From positions 63,284 through 127,283 of the forward strand of contig JAKCWW010000248.1 in assembly GCA_026260175.1 (NCBI GenBank): DNA of 64,000 nt. Direction: 5' to 3'. Position 1 is the stretch's first letter. Each line of letters opens with the position of its first letter. A model generated the notes under the pieces. That model saw nothing but the letters and a program-made list of their open reading frames with translations, did not search any database and was not told the DNA's origin. This stretch comes from Reticulitermes lucifugus (taxonomy: Eukaryota; Arthropoda; Insecta; Blattodea; Rhinotermitidae). Of this stretch, positions 12,598 through 25,242 are shown in pieces. The position numbers and the translations under genes were made by a program.

Positions 12598-15500
12598 ATG
12601 GACAGAAATATTACGATTTCACTACTATTATTACTAACCGCAATGGGGACTCTAATTTGTGATGTGTCATGTGACAACAGGACTCGGCGAATTAAGAGAC
12701 GTGTAGTGTTCATCAAAGGAAGCAAGTTTTTTGTGAGTGTTTATAATTATTTTTAAAATGTGGTGAATTTTTATATCTGTGTAATTATAAAACTCACCTG
12801 AAAGAGTTAGCGTATTTAAAAATGTAAGTTTTTATTATAGAGTCGAACCCGGTTATAACGACATGGTTTATACGTCACCTCGTCTATAGCGTCAAATATT
12901 TTGTGGTACAAGTTAATTCCTCACTATTAACCATAAAATTATAATTCTCGGTTATAACAACACTCTTTTATAACGACACAAAATATTTATTCCCTTTCAT
13001 GACGTTATAACCGAGTTCGACTCTACTTTAAAAACAAAATAGAATTAAGCAAGATATTGCCCTTAGCCATAAAATAAAGCAAAGTGCATGAACACAGCAT
13101 TCATGTTGGAATTCATTGTTTGGAAAGTGATACAAAACTCTGAGATCTTACTGATGTCATCCAAAATACAAACTTAAGGAAAGTTTACTCCCTTAGATTT
13201 ATGACGCTTTGAAGTTTATAAACAGTAAGACAATGTAATTAAATCATTTATTTGAGGGCTATAATCATTGTGAGTTTACTAAAAAATCTGACGTCTCTGC
13301 AAAGGTTATTCCAAATTAGACCCGCTCAAACCTTAGCTCGCGCTCAACATGTTGGCCGCGACACAGTTTTATTTTGCCCGCAGATATCTGAAATGAGGAA
13401 ACTTCTTTAACTCTTTTCCTGGTAAAGTCGAGATAGACCGCCGAATGAATTCCGCTCGCTTCCTAGCAAATTATGAAAGGCAGGTAAAAATATAATTTTA
13501 CTTTTTCTTATCCGTTCTTAATTTTGTGTTTTAAAATGCCTCTTGCTCGCATGCAGACCAAATTTTTCAAAAGTTGCACACACAACATAAAGGGTTGAGC
13601 AGGCCTGTTCCAGACACGTTATATTTCATGAATATTTGCAGGTTCTTATTAATAGAGCTTTTAAGTGGCATTTATAATTCACCTCGGTTTTTATATTCAA
13701 AACAATGAAAAGTATTAGAACAGTTATACAAGTTATGTTTTAGTAATAAGCGACCAACACATTGCTGACTTGAATTTGGACACAGCTTCTATCAACATAA
13801 AGTTCATGGTGCAGTTGTATTACATGCATGGGCTACAGAAATTGCTTTGAAATACGAATTTTAAGGACAGAAGTTGCGAACGAATATGTTTTACGCAAGT
13901 TGCAGTAGACCCCGAATTACGCACTCCACGACAACGCATAATGACATGTACCAAAGAATAGCGCCCATGTCCTCTCCAAAACCGCCAATTATGTAATAGT
14001 GCTTTCTTGTGTTGCAAGTATCTTTGGCGTCTTTTCTAGTGTTTTTGTTTATTGTGACACCATACTTCAGCCACTTGCAGGGTTACTGTACTTTTATCAA
14101 GAGACAAATACATGGTTTATACAGGATTTCCACATAATGAAGGTGGAACATGAAATTTAGTTGTTCACTGAGTGCCGGTGATAAGACACAGGGGAGAGCT
14201 ATTGTGAACGCAATGAATCGCCGTCTGTCATTGAAGATGAAGTATTTAAGGACTTTGGCGACAGTTACCTTCGATAAGCTTCCAGCTCTTTAAAGGTTTA
14301 TTATAAAGGCCATTAAAGGGAAGAAGATTATTTTTTGCCAAACGTAAAATGTATTTTTATCTCCTGTGTCTTTGTTAACAAGAAACCCGCATATATCTCG
14401 GCACACGTCCATCCAAAACGCAATTTATTCCTTCCTGTTTGCGTTTGGAATATCGTAGAAAATTGCATTTGCAATTTTTGTGTCCTTCTATTTAATTATT
14501 TTAGCCACTTCACTTTTGAAAAGCATGCTTTCTTCTTTATACAAACTCAACGGCTGGTTGAGATACAGTGAATGTGGTGGCCAAGAAACAAGTCGTATAT
14601 TCAGACTACTACTCCATAAATTGGGCAATTGATTATGATCGCACAATATGACGTAGTGAAAAATGTGCGGTTGCTACATTTGTCTTAGTGTCAAAAGACC
14701 CAACTAGCTATCTAAAAGCTTCATATTCTAGCATGTACAAATATATGTGACTGTACATTAGCCCTTCTGCCAAGTGAAGCCTACCTACACCGGTTGTATG
14801 TGTCAATACACAATACGAGTTTTATTAAACACAATTTATATTTTATTTATTCACTGGACGTACTGAAACTGAAAATTCGAGGGTGTTATCTATGTCAAAT
14901 ATAAGTAATGTAAATGGTTGCTTCGCCAGAAAATTGGCTTCCAGTTTCAATTAAGGTTCCTTTTCGTCATGTTGTTTCACGATTCTCAATACAACAATTT
15001 CTGTCCGTTATCATAGTCCATGATTCATATTTCGTCAAGAAAATGAGCATGAGACGTACGCTAAATTTGAGCTACACTTGGACTACATATAAAATTTGGC
15101 ATATAAAGTCACACTGTGTTGTTCGTATTTTCGATATCTTGAAGTTGCCCCACAAATTTCAATGGCATCAAAGGAGATGTGTGTCTTTGGGGCATTAAAT
15201 TACTTCAATGGGAAAGTATTTATTGTTGACGTAACTGTGTGTCAAGAGGTGAAATAAATATTTAAATTTGATACACCGGAATTATTTTGTAGTGACCTCA
15301 CATTTTGTAGTGACATCACATGTTCCCGACAATATTCCGGAAGAAAAGAATGTGTAATGTTGGCTGATACGTCTCCGCTGTAATAATTTGTGCTCAAAAT
15401 GGTAATGGTGTTTTGTTCTTTTGTCAGATTCGTCTCAACTTCAAGGCCAACACCCTTCCATACACGGCAGTCTTTGCCTACGCTGCGGGGTACAAATTAA

Positions 15501-17094
15501 ACTTTGACCTACCAGAAGACGTAAAGACCGGGCCTTTCCGTATTCATCGCAGAGCCCTGTATGAAAATTTTGAAACAATAATTGATGAGTAGGTGAACAA
15601 TTATTGTTACTCTTTTACACGTTTGAATTAATAGAAATTTAAGTGGTATAAAAGATAAAGAATTAATTTTATGGTGTATTACTTTCACGTACCGGCGGTG
15701 AAACTCCAGGCTGCTTTATTAAGCATTTATTCTGTCATTTAGAGAAAAAGACTGTGGAGTGACGCGTGCAGTTCAGTGAGAGGGAGGGAGCTAGAAATCT
15801 ACAGATCTACGCTGATACCACATAAACAAGCACTGCTTTGGACTATGTCATCGCAATTCGCAGTTCGCAATTCTGTACCACTATTTCTAAAAACTGCAGC
15901 AATTTTAAAATTAAGTCCCTCACTCATTTTTTCCAAAATCTGATGTTGGAGCTGGGAAAATAAAAATGGTAATTTTTAAAGATAATCTCACGTAATAGGA
16001 ATAGAATTGTGGTGCTCCAAATTTTTGTTTTCCCCACCAACAGTACCACCGTCTGGCTCGATAGAAACTGCACACAGAACGTAAAGCTGTTGCTCAAGTT
16101 TTTAGACATTCCACGCTTATGTACAGCAATTACAATAAGCTTGGACTGCGTGTAGAAATTTATTTTAACATTTCCATATTTATTTATTTCGAGTGAGAGC
16201 GGGTGGTGGTTTATCCTGCATTTGTGAGGTATTTGAAACATTTAAATACTTCCAGCATTTATTTGTTCCATAATTGTTTCAGAAACGGACTCAATGGGCG
16301 TTTGTGCATGTTGAGGTTCCTGTGTGAAGCGGCCCAGTTAGTGATTCCAACGGACACCCTGTTTCAAAAGCTGCTAAAACTCATATTCACGTAAGTTTGA
16401 AACACAGAGTGTGAGGTTCAAGTCGTCTGGGATGTTACACTGTTGACACGGCGTCACATCTCACAACACGTGAATCTTCAGTAGCACCGTTGTGAGAAAT
16501 TCAAATTTTCAAACAAGAATTGTTCCTAAATTCAATGCAATTCTAATTCGATATTCGTAAAAAGCGATACAGACGAGTTCAGCGAATAACCTGCAGCGGT
16601 CGTAAGAACAACTCCCCACCTCCTCACACACACACACACACAAACACACACAAAATTGTTCCTTTTGTATTTTATATACGTTTCGGCGCATACTTTAACA
16701 ATACCAAAATTTCTTTAAATATTTCCTAACTTCAGCAATAAAACAAAGATTAAATAATTGCGAGCCTTACATACAAGTCTGTTCCTTGAATTGAAGATAC
16801 AATAAAAGAACCCCTCATTTCATGACAAGAAACAAATAATTTTTTTCTAATCAATTTCTGCTAACATCTGTAGGTAAGAAGGACATTTAAAAAATTACAC
16901 ATCCTTTCAGACGACCTTTTGACAATATTTTCTGTGACATTTATATAATAAAGTTACTTAATTTCAGGATTCCAGCAGGAGCAGCACATATGGTTTATCC
17001 TTATCACGTGGCTGAAGACTGCAAAAAAATGGCTGACGAATGTCCTATCTCTTTCCTTCACATCATGGCTCTTAAACCGGCTGAAAATGTGTAA
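12598..17094 (+). CDS. Gene B: DM4/DM12-family secreted protein, short exon 2
   Basis: Coding exons are 12598-12732, 15428-15588, 16283-16390 and 16968-17094, phases 0/2/2, 176 residues. The start ATG opens a clear signal peptide (MDRNITISLLLLLTAMGTL). It is followed by a basic run RTRRIKRR and VVFIKGSKFF, the family's FPxGS block in diverged form. Exon 2 is the shortest of the eight (161 nt) and contains LPYTAVFAYAAGYKLNFDLP, then the basic motif IHRRALYENFETIIDE. Exon 3 has LCMLRFLCEAA (C-x5-C) and ends LKLIFT. Exon 4 has DCKKMADECPIS (C-x6-C) and a 13-residue tail ending ENV. AATAAA follows the stop at 17152, the nearest poly(A) signal in the array. The exon-2 donor GTAGGT directly follows GAT GA; reading through would meet a stop at once, which supports the splice. 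Intron 1 holds a TA-flanked MITE. The role is unknown; a secreted disulphide-bonded protein is inferred. Confidence 0.88.
12840..13023. mobile_element. TA-flanked MITE (Tc1/mariner/pogo-like) in gene B intron 1
   Basis: 21-bp terminal inverted repeats (gagtcgaacccggttataacg and its complement at 13003-13023) differ at one base and are flanked by TA on both sides (12838-12839 and 13024-13025). The 184-bp element has no coding capacity. A TA target duplication with such ends fits the Tc1/mariner/pogo group. Confidence 0.8.
16624..16651 (+). repeat. (CA)n microsatellite in gene B intron 3
   Basis: About a dozen CA units with one interruption. Confidence 0.9.
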
Positions 17095-17151
17095 CTTGCC
17101 AACTGTAACTGCGCTGAATTTTATTAATCTTCTGTATAAAAACACAAATTA

Positions 17152-17157
17152 AATAAA
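17152..17157 (+). terminator. Poly(A) signal, gene B
   Basis: AATAAA 58 nt after the stop codon. Confidence 0.6.
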
Positions 17158-17879
17158 ATAACATAAACAATCATGAATATATGATATCATACATTTAATT
17201 TACATTGAGTTATTTACATAACATGTTGTGCCTTACAAGTTGTTATTCATAAAAGGGCAATATTTTGAGTTCATTATTTTTATTATAAAATAGCAGTATT
17301 AAAGGGGTACGTGTCAGCTTAAAGGCAGTCGTGCGAAGAAGGTAATAACACCACAACTGTAATATTGTGTATAAGAAAAACACCCCAGAGAGTGGAAAAT
17401 CAGCAGTAAAATACTGACAAACTAATTAAACCACCAGTAAATAATGTTTCTAAAATCTTTCCACGCAGTACTTAAAACTTTAATGTACGTTTGGAATCTT
17501 ATACTGTATGGATCTTATCATGGTCATGGTTTAAAAAGACAGGCAACTGAGGCGCGTTCTCATAACCATTGTTGCCATGGAAAAGCAAAACTTATTACAT
17601 ATTCTGAGAGCGTGTCTGTAACCTTAGTTACCCAGCATTCAATGCACATGCGTCGTATTATATTGTCTTCTGTGGCCTCTCTGGCTGTACCATATTTTTC
17701 CACATTATCTCATAAGCGGCATGTTTTCGGAAAAAGTTATTGAACATAGAATATGTGTTTTGATTTTCTCTACAATATTTTTCTGAAACATTTCTTATTC
17801 TGAAAATAACTGAGTGAGATATTATTATAAATGTACATACGTCTTCATGTAAAGTAACCGTTATTCTTGTCAGATTTTA

Positions 17880-18060
17880 AAAAATTTGAATTTTCTCGAC
17901 AGATTTTCGAAAATATTCAGATATCAAATTTCACGAAAAACCGTCCAGTCGGAGTCGAGTTGTTCATTGCTGAAGGACGGACGGACAGACAGGTATGACG
18001 AAGCTAACAGTCGCTTTTCGCAATTTTGCGAACGCACCTAAAAACGGAGGCACACATCTC
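17880..18060 (+). repeat. Dispersed repeat, copy 1 (pair with 45230-45430)
   Basis: It shares with the second copy the blocks 'tatcaaatttcacgaaaaaccgtcc', a 'gacggacagac' run, 'gaagctaacagtcg' and 'gcgaacgcacctaaaaa', in the same order. Family not identified. Confidence 0.5.
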
Positions 18061-20932
18061 CCCGTTCTCGGAATAAAAACAATAAGAAACCTTTCCCAGT
18101 TTATCCCAATAGGTAAAGATAATCTCAAGCCACGTGACATAATCTAGCAAGTTGAAGTGCTATGTGTTGCCCAGACTATGAGAATATTTTACGTGTACAT
18201 GTGTAACATAACTGAGAATATAGAGAATTAAATGACTGTATCACAGTAAATAATGAATTGGAAGGGATATGGAAATCAGTTGTATTATGTTAATTTAAGG
18301 TTCTACCCCGACATTGTGAGGTAATTACTCAAGAAAACCACAAAAGTTCATAGCAGTGTCAGTGTGCCCGCTGAGATTCGAAAACGGAACATCCCGAAAA
18401 CAAGTCAAAGCGTTACCGTTGGCACTAGTACGTTCAGTTAGTAGATTATGCAAATTGTAAAAATAATTTACATGTAATTCATCCTTAATATGTGCTTATA
18501 CAATTTTACTTACATAAATAGTGTTATTCTAGACGCTGTGCATTTTGCATTGATAAATATTTGATGTAGACTGCATTCGGCCAGTTGCTTTTCCGATTTC
18601 AGGTGATTCGTTGTCACTACACTGAATAGAGACTTAGTATCTTTCTTGTTACTAATTTGTCGAGAGCTGGATCAAACATATTGATCTACTCGTACTTTCA
18701 TAGCCCACAACCAGAATAAAATCCATGAAAAGGGTAAAAACAAATATTTTAAAATTATTCTAAGAGTAAATACGTATTCAATCTATATTTAATATTAAAA
18801 ATTTGAATGCAGTAGAAAATACACAAATAACGTCACGAGTTTGAGAAATTATAAATTTTTCCCTACACAAAAAGATATGCTTAATGAGAGTCGTAAAATG
18901 GGGAGGGGGGCTAATGGGGTTTTCGACCCAAAATATGAAAACTGGGGGGCAAAAGTTAAAGACATAGAAAGCTAAAATATTTACAACATAATATCATGGC
19001 CTGAAGCATGAATAATATACACAAATAGATACATAAATTTAATAACTTCATTATTTTTGATGAGGGGGAAGCGAAGTTCACTAGCTTTCCCCAGGCGCAT
19101 AGAACTTTAGCTCCTGCTCTGTGCTTAATGTCAACACGACTAATAATGTAATCAAGACAGAAATTCGAAAAACGCATTTGTGGCAAAAACGATATAAAAT
19201 TTTATTTTTTACTTGGCAGAAGGCTGTAGACTTTCCTCAGTAAATACACAGCGCTTACAGATGTATGTTCCTCTATCTGAATCCAGCGTTTCGGGTGAAA
19301 GTTGTGGACTAACGGAACAGTATTAGAATACATGAGCCTTATTTTTGTCTTACATATCTGGTGTCAACAAACCAGCATACCTTATTTCCGCTTAGTTAGA
19401 TACAATCATATTATTCCGCGAGTTGTTCCGAGTACGAAGGACTGTGCCGTCAATAGGTACTTTCAAATGTTTGCCTCAAACACATTTCTCTTCACCCCCC
19501 CCCCTTTTGAGTTCGAATAAGTGCCACATCAAAGTATCGCAATCTTGTATTAAAAACTGAAAGAACAGCTGGGCTATCGTCAAGCTTCAATGCAATTTGC
19601 AGCCGACAACAAAGTGGGGGCTGCTAATTACAGAACAGTAAACAATAAGCATAACATCAATTAACATTTTAGTCGTGACTGTCCTAATGCTGAATGAGTT
19701 AATTTAGAGAGCACAAAATATTTCCATGTCGACGAACTTGCCTCATAGCAAGAATGACTTCTATACTGTAAAAAGAGCTTCTCGTGTAAGTGGACCTGCT
19801 GGCAGTATAAAGGTAACAGTTAAAACGACTTGCATGTATTTGATTCTGATTTTACCGAGATGCTGAAAATTGTGCTTTTTGTAAGGAAACATATGAAATT
19901 AATTTTGTATACTAACAAGAAACAAATATAGACTGCCAATTTATTTATATTTCTACAAATTATTTAAAGTAAAGTATGGAAATCGTCACATCGTTGCTTA
20001 GCAAACACAAAGCCTTAATAAACAAGTAAATTAAACGAAGTAATCACAGAAGATTGTGCCCAAGAAGTTAACTGGGATATCAGTTTACAAAAATGGAACG
20101 CGTTTTTGTTACAAAAATATCAGGTATTGTGTCTTGTTTTAATTTCGAAATAATGTTTTTCGTAACAAAATTAATTACGTCTATATTAGAGTAAGAGAAT
20201 TATTAAACTATTAAAAAAGTGGAGATATATTTGTTTAATAGTCACCACTAGTGTGTTCATCCTTCAGAAGTGTGGACTGGCACATGAAAGGTTACAAAAG
20301 ATCTTTTATTCACAATCAAATAAAACTATGAGGTGTTCGTTCTTCCGGGACCTTGTTCTTCGTAAATGCATTTATTTTGCTCAACGTTTCCAGACCGTGT
20401 AGGGTTTTCATCTTCAAGATTGAGAAGTCCAGTTCGTGAAGGTAAATCACAATATGTTCGGGGGTTTATCTGTGGTTTGTTTAGGTCACTGAGAATGCTG
20501 AAAACTGCCTCCTTCCTAATACAATATGTAGCTACAGTGTTTCACTCAGTATTAATTTGATTCTTGTAAGAATGACTTAATATCCTTACAGAAGTCTGAC
20601 AACATTTCTGATTTTAGGGAAATTTTATGTAATTTCTTCAACATCAATATTGTTCTTTTGCATATATCTTGGTAGTAAATCCTTTGCATTTTTCACATAT
20701 AACGCTTTCTGCATTACATAATTTTACAGTGAATATCTGAGGGATAAGTACCGCAAAGAAAATATTACGCAGGATTTTGAGTGTGAAAATTGTAGAGTAG
20801 AAATTTGGGCGTTATACATCGAAGGGCTGTGGCTGTTATGCGTAAGATATTACATTTCTCTTCAAATACAGCTAAGAGCGGATAATGGCACACACACTAA
20901 AATTAACTCATTGTATGCAGGACAGGAACAAC

Positions 20933-23900
20933 ATGCGATTTAAAATATCCATGGTCTGCGCCCTGATTTCTGTCTGTTCAGCCATGCTATGCAGTGCTGC
21001 CAACATTACACTGTCTGACGATTCTCAAGAAAGCATGTGGGGTTTATCCCGCAAGAAACGGTACCTTTCATTCCCTTCCGGATCCGTATTGCAAGTAAGT
21101 ATGTAAAAAGACATATACAAACTTTATTATCAATCGTTAATCGTTACGTGTTGATTGCAGTGACGGACCAAAAAGCGGCTCCAATCAAATTGCATGGATA
21201 TAATTTTTGAACTACGAACTCTTTCTCTCACATGACATTTCCTTGGATATTTTGGAAAAAATCATGGTTAATTCATAAATTTCACTCAATAAAGCTTGAA
21301 TTCCTAAGGCTACGTTTTGAGATTTGCATTTGAGGTGGTAAATGTGAGCCATTAAACATACTGTCAGCTGTAGGCTAAGATCAGGATTTAAAAATACATC
21401 CATCGCAGAAAAATATTTACCACTCTACAGCAAATTTACCTGTATTAAATACCCGTACCTATTGTCAGAATGCGACTTTCTACGGGGTGGACGGTCTGGG
21501 GACCGAATCCCTGTGTGGGCAAGATTTTGACTGGCTCGGATGTCCACTCAGCCTTCTGTACAATGGGTTCCGGGTCTTTCCCGAGAGGGGGGATGGTGCT
21601 GAACACCCACTCTATTCTAGCGCCGGGTTTGCAAATGGTTTAGGTAGGGCTATGCGCGTGCCCTCTGTGCCTGCATAGGCATGTCATGGTGTGACCTTTA
21701 CCTTTACATATTATCAGAATATGCAGCAGTTCTATTAATTCACGATGGATACTTCAGTGAGAAAATCTTTTCGAATAATATATAGCTCGTTCATAAAAAT
21801 AATAGCCTACTAATGACAGAATTTAGTGAATTTATTAGTGTCTGGAAAAGTGCAGAATCAGAAACAATCTCTAAATTCTTATCTTCAGCAGGCCTACAAA
21901 AAATTATCGCGACTTTGATTCGTATATCACATTACAAAATAACATCTAGTATTTAGAAGAAACAAATGAAAGACAGAATGGTAAAAATGACGCTTGCCTT
22001 ATGATAAGAAACTGTGGTAACTAGGCTGTCAGATTACTGTGACTTGAATTACGTATATAAATCTGTATAGAAAAATTGAATTCATGCTCAAATTAAGATA
22101 GTACAGCTGATTGCTTTAGAAACACTGGCATTCGATAATTTAGTACGCTAAAAACATGAAGTGCACTTAAAATTTAAAATCCACTTAGCATATAAAGATA
22201 AGTAATTTCAAGAAGGGAATATTTACCTTAGGGCCCACCCAGCCTCCTATTCCGTGACTGGCGGGGGCTATTACCCAGAGGATGAAGCGGCTGATGTAGG
22301 AAGCCGAACATTTACTTCCATATAGTGCAGAGGTTAAGGTTGAGTTAAGCAAAAATGTCAATACCGCATGTATTCATGACGTGGACAGAGACAACTTTAC
22401 TTTACTTTAACGATAAATTTTAACCTATAACATGCCAGGAAGGCCCAGATGGAGATAGAAATGGAGCTCCACCTTTCTTTAAGCTCGGCTTAAATGGGAG
22501 TGGATGGTTAACGCCACGCCGTGGCAGCTACACCTCACAATAGGGAACTAATGGGTTTCTGGACTTTGTCCATCATCCGGAAATCAAAAATAACTAAATA
22601 ACACGACGTTTCGGAAACTGGATCTGCTTCCGTCCTCAGGTGAAGGGGGCGGGAGACACCTACTCTGTTGGGTCCCTCCCCTTTCACCTGAGGAAGAAAG
22701 CAGATCCAGTTTCTGAAACGTCGTGTTATCTAGATATTACAGATTTCTGGACGATGGAAAAAGTCCACAAACCCATTAGTTCTCAATGTTACATACCACC
22801 GTCAGAACCTTTTAGAATTTACTCACAAAAGAGTCCCAGTACCCATCGTACAGGGGCTGGTTGCGACGTTTATGATATTGTAAGGTATATTTCAGTTAGG
22901 CCTTTGTCTGCTTATACCGTCACTCATCCCTGACGGTATCTGGTATTACGGCGTTACCTTTGGCACAAACTGGGAAATACCTACTAATCCACTGCGTCTA
23001 AAATTCCCGAAAAGATCTGCAGTCGTGCATCGCAGAGACAGACTGGATTTCTACCAGAAGCTACTGCCAGTGCTGAACACGTAAGTAGACTTAAGTGACA
23101 TATTATGTTGCCTCTTGATGTCCCTCAAATTTGTTATAACATGAACCGTCACTATTAAAGTAGACACACCTACAAACACGGCGAATTTTTACTCCTGTGG
23201 TAACTACAAAACTATATTTAACGCAAAGTTAAATTAAAAATGTATTACCAATATAGAATAGTCTAACACATCTGTGCTCTTATTCAAAGCTAAATATTTT
23301 TTGAAGAGAAGCGGTAAGAATTCGATTAAGTTAAATTTAATAACACTAATTATGAAACAACTAAAGTTATTCGAGAGCAAAGAAGTATTATAAAACAACG
23401 GAGAAAACTTAGTAATATTAATTGAATTTCGTGGAAATTTTAAGATGTGCTTTAGCACAATAGGCCTATAGACGACAGTCGATCACCAAGTACGTTTACA
23501 TAATGTCTAATAACTTGGACTTTCAAAACCTTTCTGAATTTCAGTCGTATTAAGAATACCTCTCTTACTGCAACACAAGGGTGCGGAGATATCAGGGCTA
23601 GACTCTCTCCTATCTGTGGAGAAATTTTAAAAAAGCTGAGATATGTTAGTTTGCTGCAGTCGTACAAAGTGAATTCAAGCAATGAAAAAGGTAATAATTA
23701 TAACTGATTTTAATCAACTCACTGAAGGCACTTTATAAGCGTCATTATAGAAGCTAATTGGGACAAACTGTTAAGTAAACAGAGCTTTAACAGATTTGTG
23801 GCAGGTTTGGGCACATTTTAAGACTAATGATTCCCGCAATTGCTCTCATTATATACGACTGAAAATTCTTTCATAGTACGGAGGTTATAAATTCCTATTC

Positions 23901-24780
23901 ACTTCTTTATCTTTGTCTCTGAATAAGCCTACAGTTTTCTACTAACAGGGCATTCAGATTTAAGAGAAAAGTATAGATCTTATAGGCCATCTATATGAAG
24001 CCACATTTACGGGTGGAGTTATAAGGAAAGCAGCAACCATCACAGGAAAGTAGGGTCGCTCTCTATTATTTAAAAGCAGTATTACATTAAAATAAATAAA
24101 TACACTTTCAGAACATCATCACTATATTTCCCAGGTTTTTACACAGACCGTATTCTACACGTTGCCAGATTTATAGGAAAATTTGGAGATATTTAAGAAT
24201 AATGATATACATAAAATAAAAAGATTTAGACTCAAAGGGTCGATATTAAAATTATTACTAAAAAATATGGCGTGTAATATTATCAAATTCAAGGCATATT
24301 TATGTAAAAATGGCTGCTGAATATCTGTGTCGTGAAACGTTAGGATAGGGTTGGATGGAGAATCGTGTCTTCTGCGGGCTCTGTGCGAGTCGGGCCAGCG
24401 TCCACCAGGCGCCACAGGATCATTCCTAGAAGAGATCCTCCATGCCATATTCACGTAAGCTTAATTTACGATTAATAGCGACTGTACTAGAATAGGCTGC
24501 CTTTAGTGCTTGTCTCTGGTGGCTGGATATTATAAATGCGCAATAGTACGTGGGTGATAAAATGTGAATATTCATAAGCTAATTAATCTAAAATACCTGC
24601 AATATTATGAAAGGAAAAGAAATATTCTTAAGAGATTTGCTCCTTTTCAGGTTACCCCAAAGGGAGATGAATGAACGGGACGTGGGTCGAGACTTCATGA
24701 AATATGACAATGCCCACAGAACAAAGGAAGCTTGTTCGGAGCTGTTCCCGTCTTGCATCAAAGATGTGGACGTCTCCTGA
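20933..24780 (+). CDS. Gene C: DM4/DM12-family secreted protein
   Basis: Coding exons are 20933-21094, 22896-23080, 24344-24454 and 24651-24780, phases 0/2/2, 195 residues. I start at MRFKISMVCALISVC, which gives a typical signal peptide; an in-frame ATG at 20885 would add 16 residues ahead of it. A candidate acceptor (tacag) just before 20885 suggests a non-coding leader exon. Exon 1 ends [17 protein letters not shown], with a consensus proprotein-convertase site (R-K-K-R). Exon 2 has GTNWEIP and the basic motif VVHRRDRLDFYQKL. Exon 3 is 111 nt, one codon longer than in all other members, the extra residue being in the linker QRPPGATG. It carries SCLLRALCES (C-x5-C) and ends LHAIFT. Exon 4 has ACSELFPSCIKD (C-x6-C). 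AATAAA occurs at 24822 and 24833, about 45 nt past the stop. It is closest to gene D by exon lengths and the GTNWE motif. A head-to-head pair of hammerhead-like repeats sits 170 bp before exon 2. Confidence 0.9.
21481..21712 (+). mobile_element. SINE (family 1), 5' truncated, gene C intron 1
   Basis: It begins tacggggtggacggtctgg and gaccgaatccc, a box B-like segment in the same setting as the copy at 35205. It ends with 'tgtgacctttacctttac'. The internal 'tctagcgccgggttt' recurs near 40297. Confidence 0.6.
22537..22790. mobile_element. Head-to-head inverted repeat carrying two hammerhead-like motifs, gene C intron 1
   Basis: Two arms of about 100 bases are inverted copies: left 'gggaactaatgggtttctgg', right complement 'gagaactaatgggtttgtgg'. 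The right arm holds CTGAGGA (22688-22694), stem II AGAAA/TTTCT, GAAAC (22715-22719) and GTC, with CAC/GTG as stem I. The left arm holds the same on the minus strand (22602-22642). It resembles paired Penelope-type termini. Confidence 0.6.
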
Positions 24781-24821
24781 TGCAGCAGCTCTTATGAAAG
24801 ACAAACTGAATTTCCTTACGC

Positions 24822-24838
24822 AATAAAATACTAATAAA
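24822..24838 (+). terminator. Poly(A) signals, gene C
   Basis: Two AATAAA hexamers (24822 and 24833), 42 and 53 nt after the stop. Confidence 0.6.
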
Positions 24839-25111
24839 GGAGTTTCATGGCCGCCACAGCAGAACGATGCAGTTCGTCCTTCGTTAGCAGGTTGCAAACC
24901 CATTTCAAGGAATGTGGACAAACTGATACCATGAGCACATTCGCAGAACACCTAACAGCCAGTAACTCCATTGGTGTACATGTGTGAGGTAAAATATATA
25001 AGTTATATGATTGTGCCTACACAAAGTGAAATTATACCAAAACCATAAAACAAGAGTGATGTGAATATATGTAATAATCCATTTTAAAATGCTTCCAAAT
25101 ATAAGAAAGCT

Positions 25112-25242
25112 TTCACTGTTTATAAAACACCGACGAAATGCACTTCACTTTACCACCTTTATTTTTCACTAGACTAGGGGGCTAGTGAAATAAAAAGGTG
25201 GTAAATTGAAGTGCATTTCGTCGGTGTTTTATAAACAGTGAA
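25112..25242. mobile_element. Near-perfect palindromic element (61-bp arms)
   Basis: Arms 25112-25172 and 25182-25242 are complementary apart from about three positions, around a 9-base loop (actaggggg). No coding. The form fits a foldback MITE or two inverted termini of one element. Confidence 0.85.

Larger units (their letters stand above)
17095..20884. other. Intergenic B-C
   Basis: No DM4/DM12 exon or other gene recognised. It starts with the poly(A) signal of gene B (17152). One half of a dispersed repeat pair lies at 17880-18060. A C-run at 19493-19504 and G-rich patches at 18899-18950 look like decayed repeats. The rest is unassigned AT-rich DNA. Regulatory DNA and a leader exon for gene C may be within its last kilobase. 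Confidence 0.5.
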
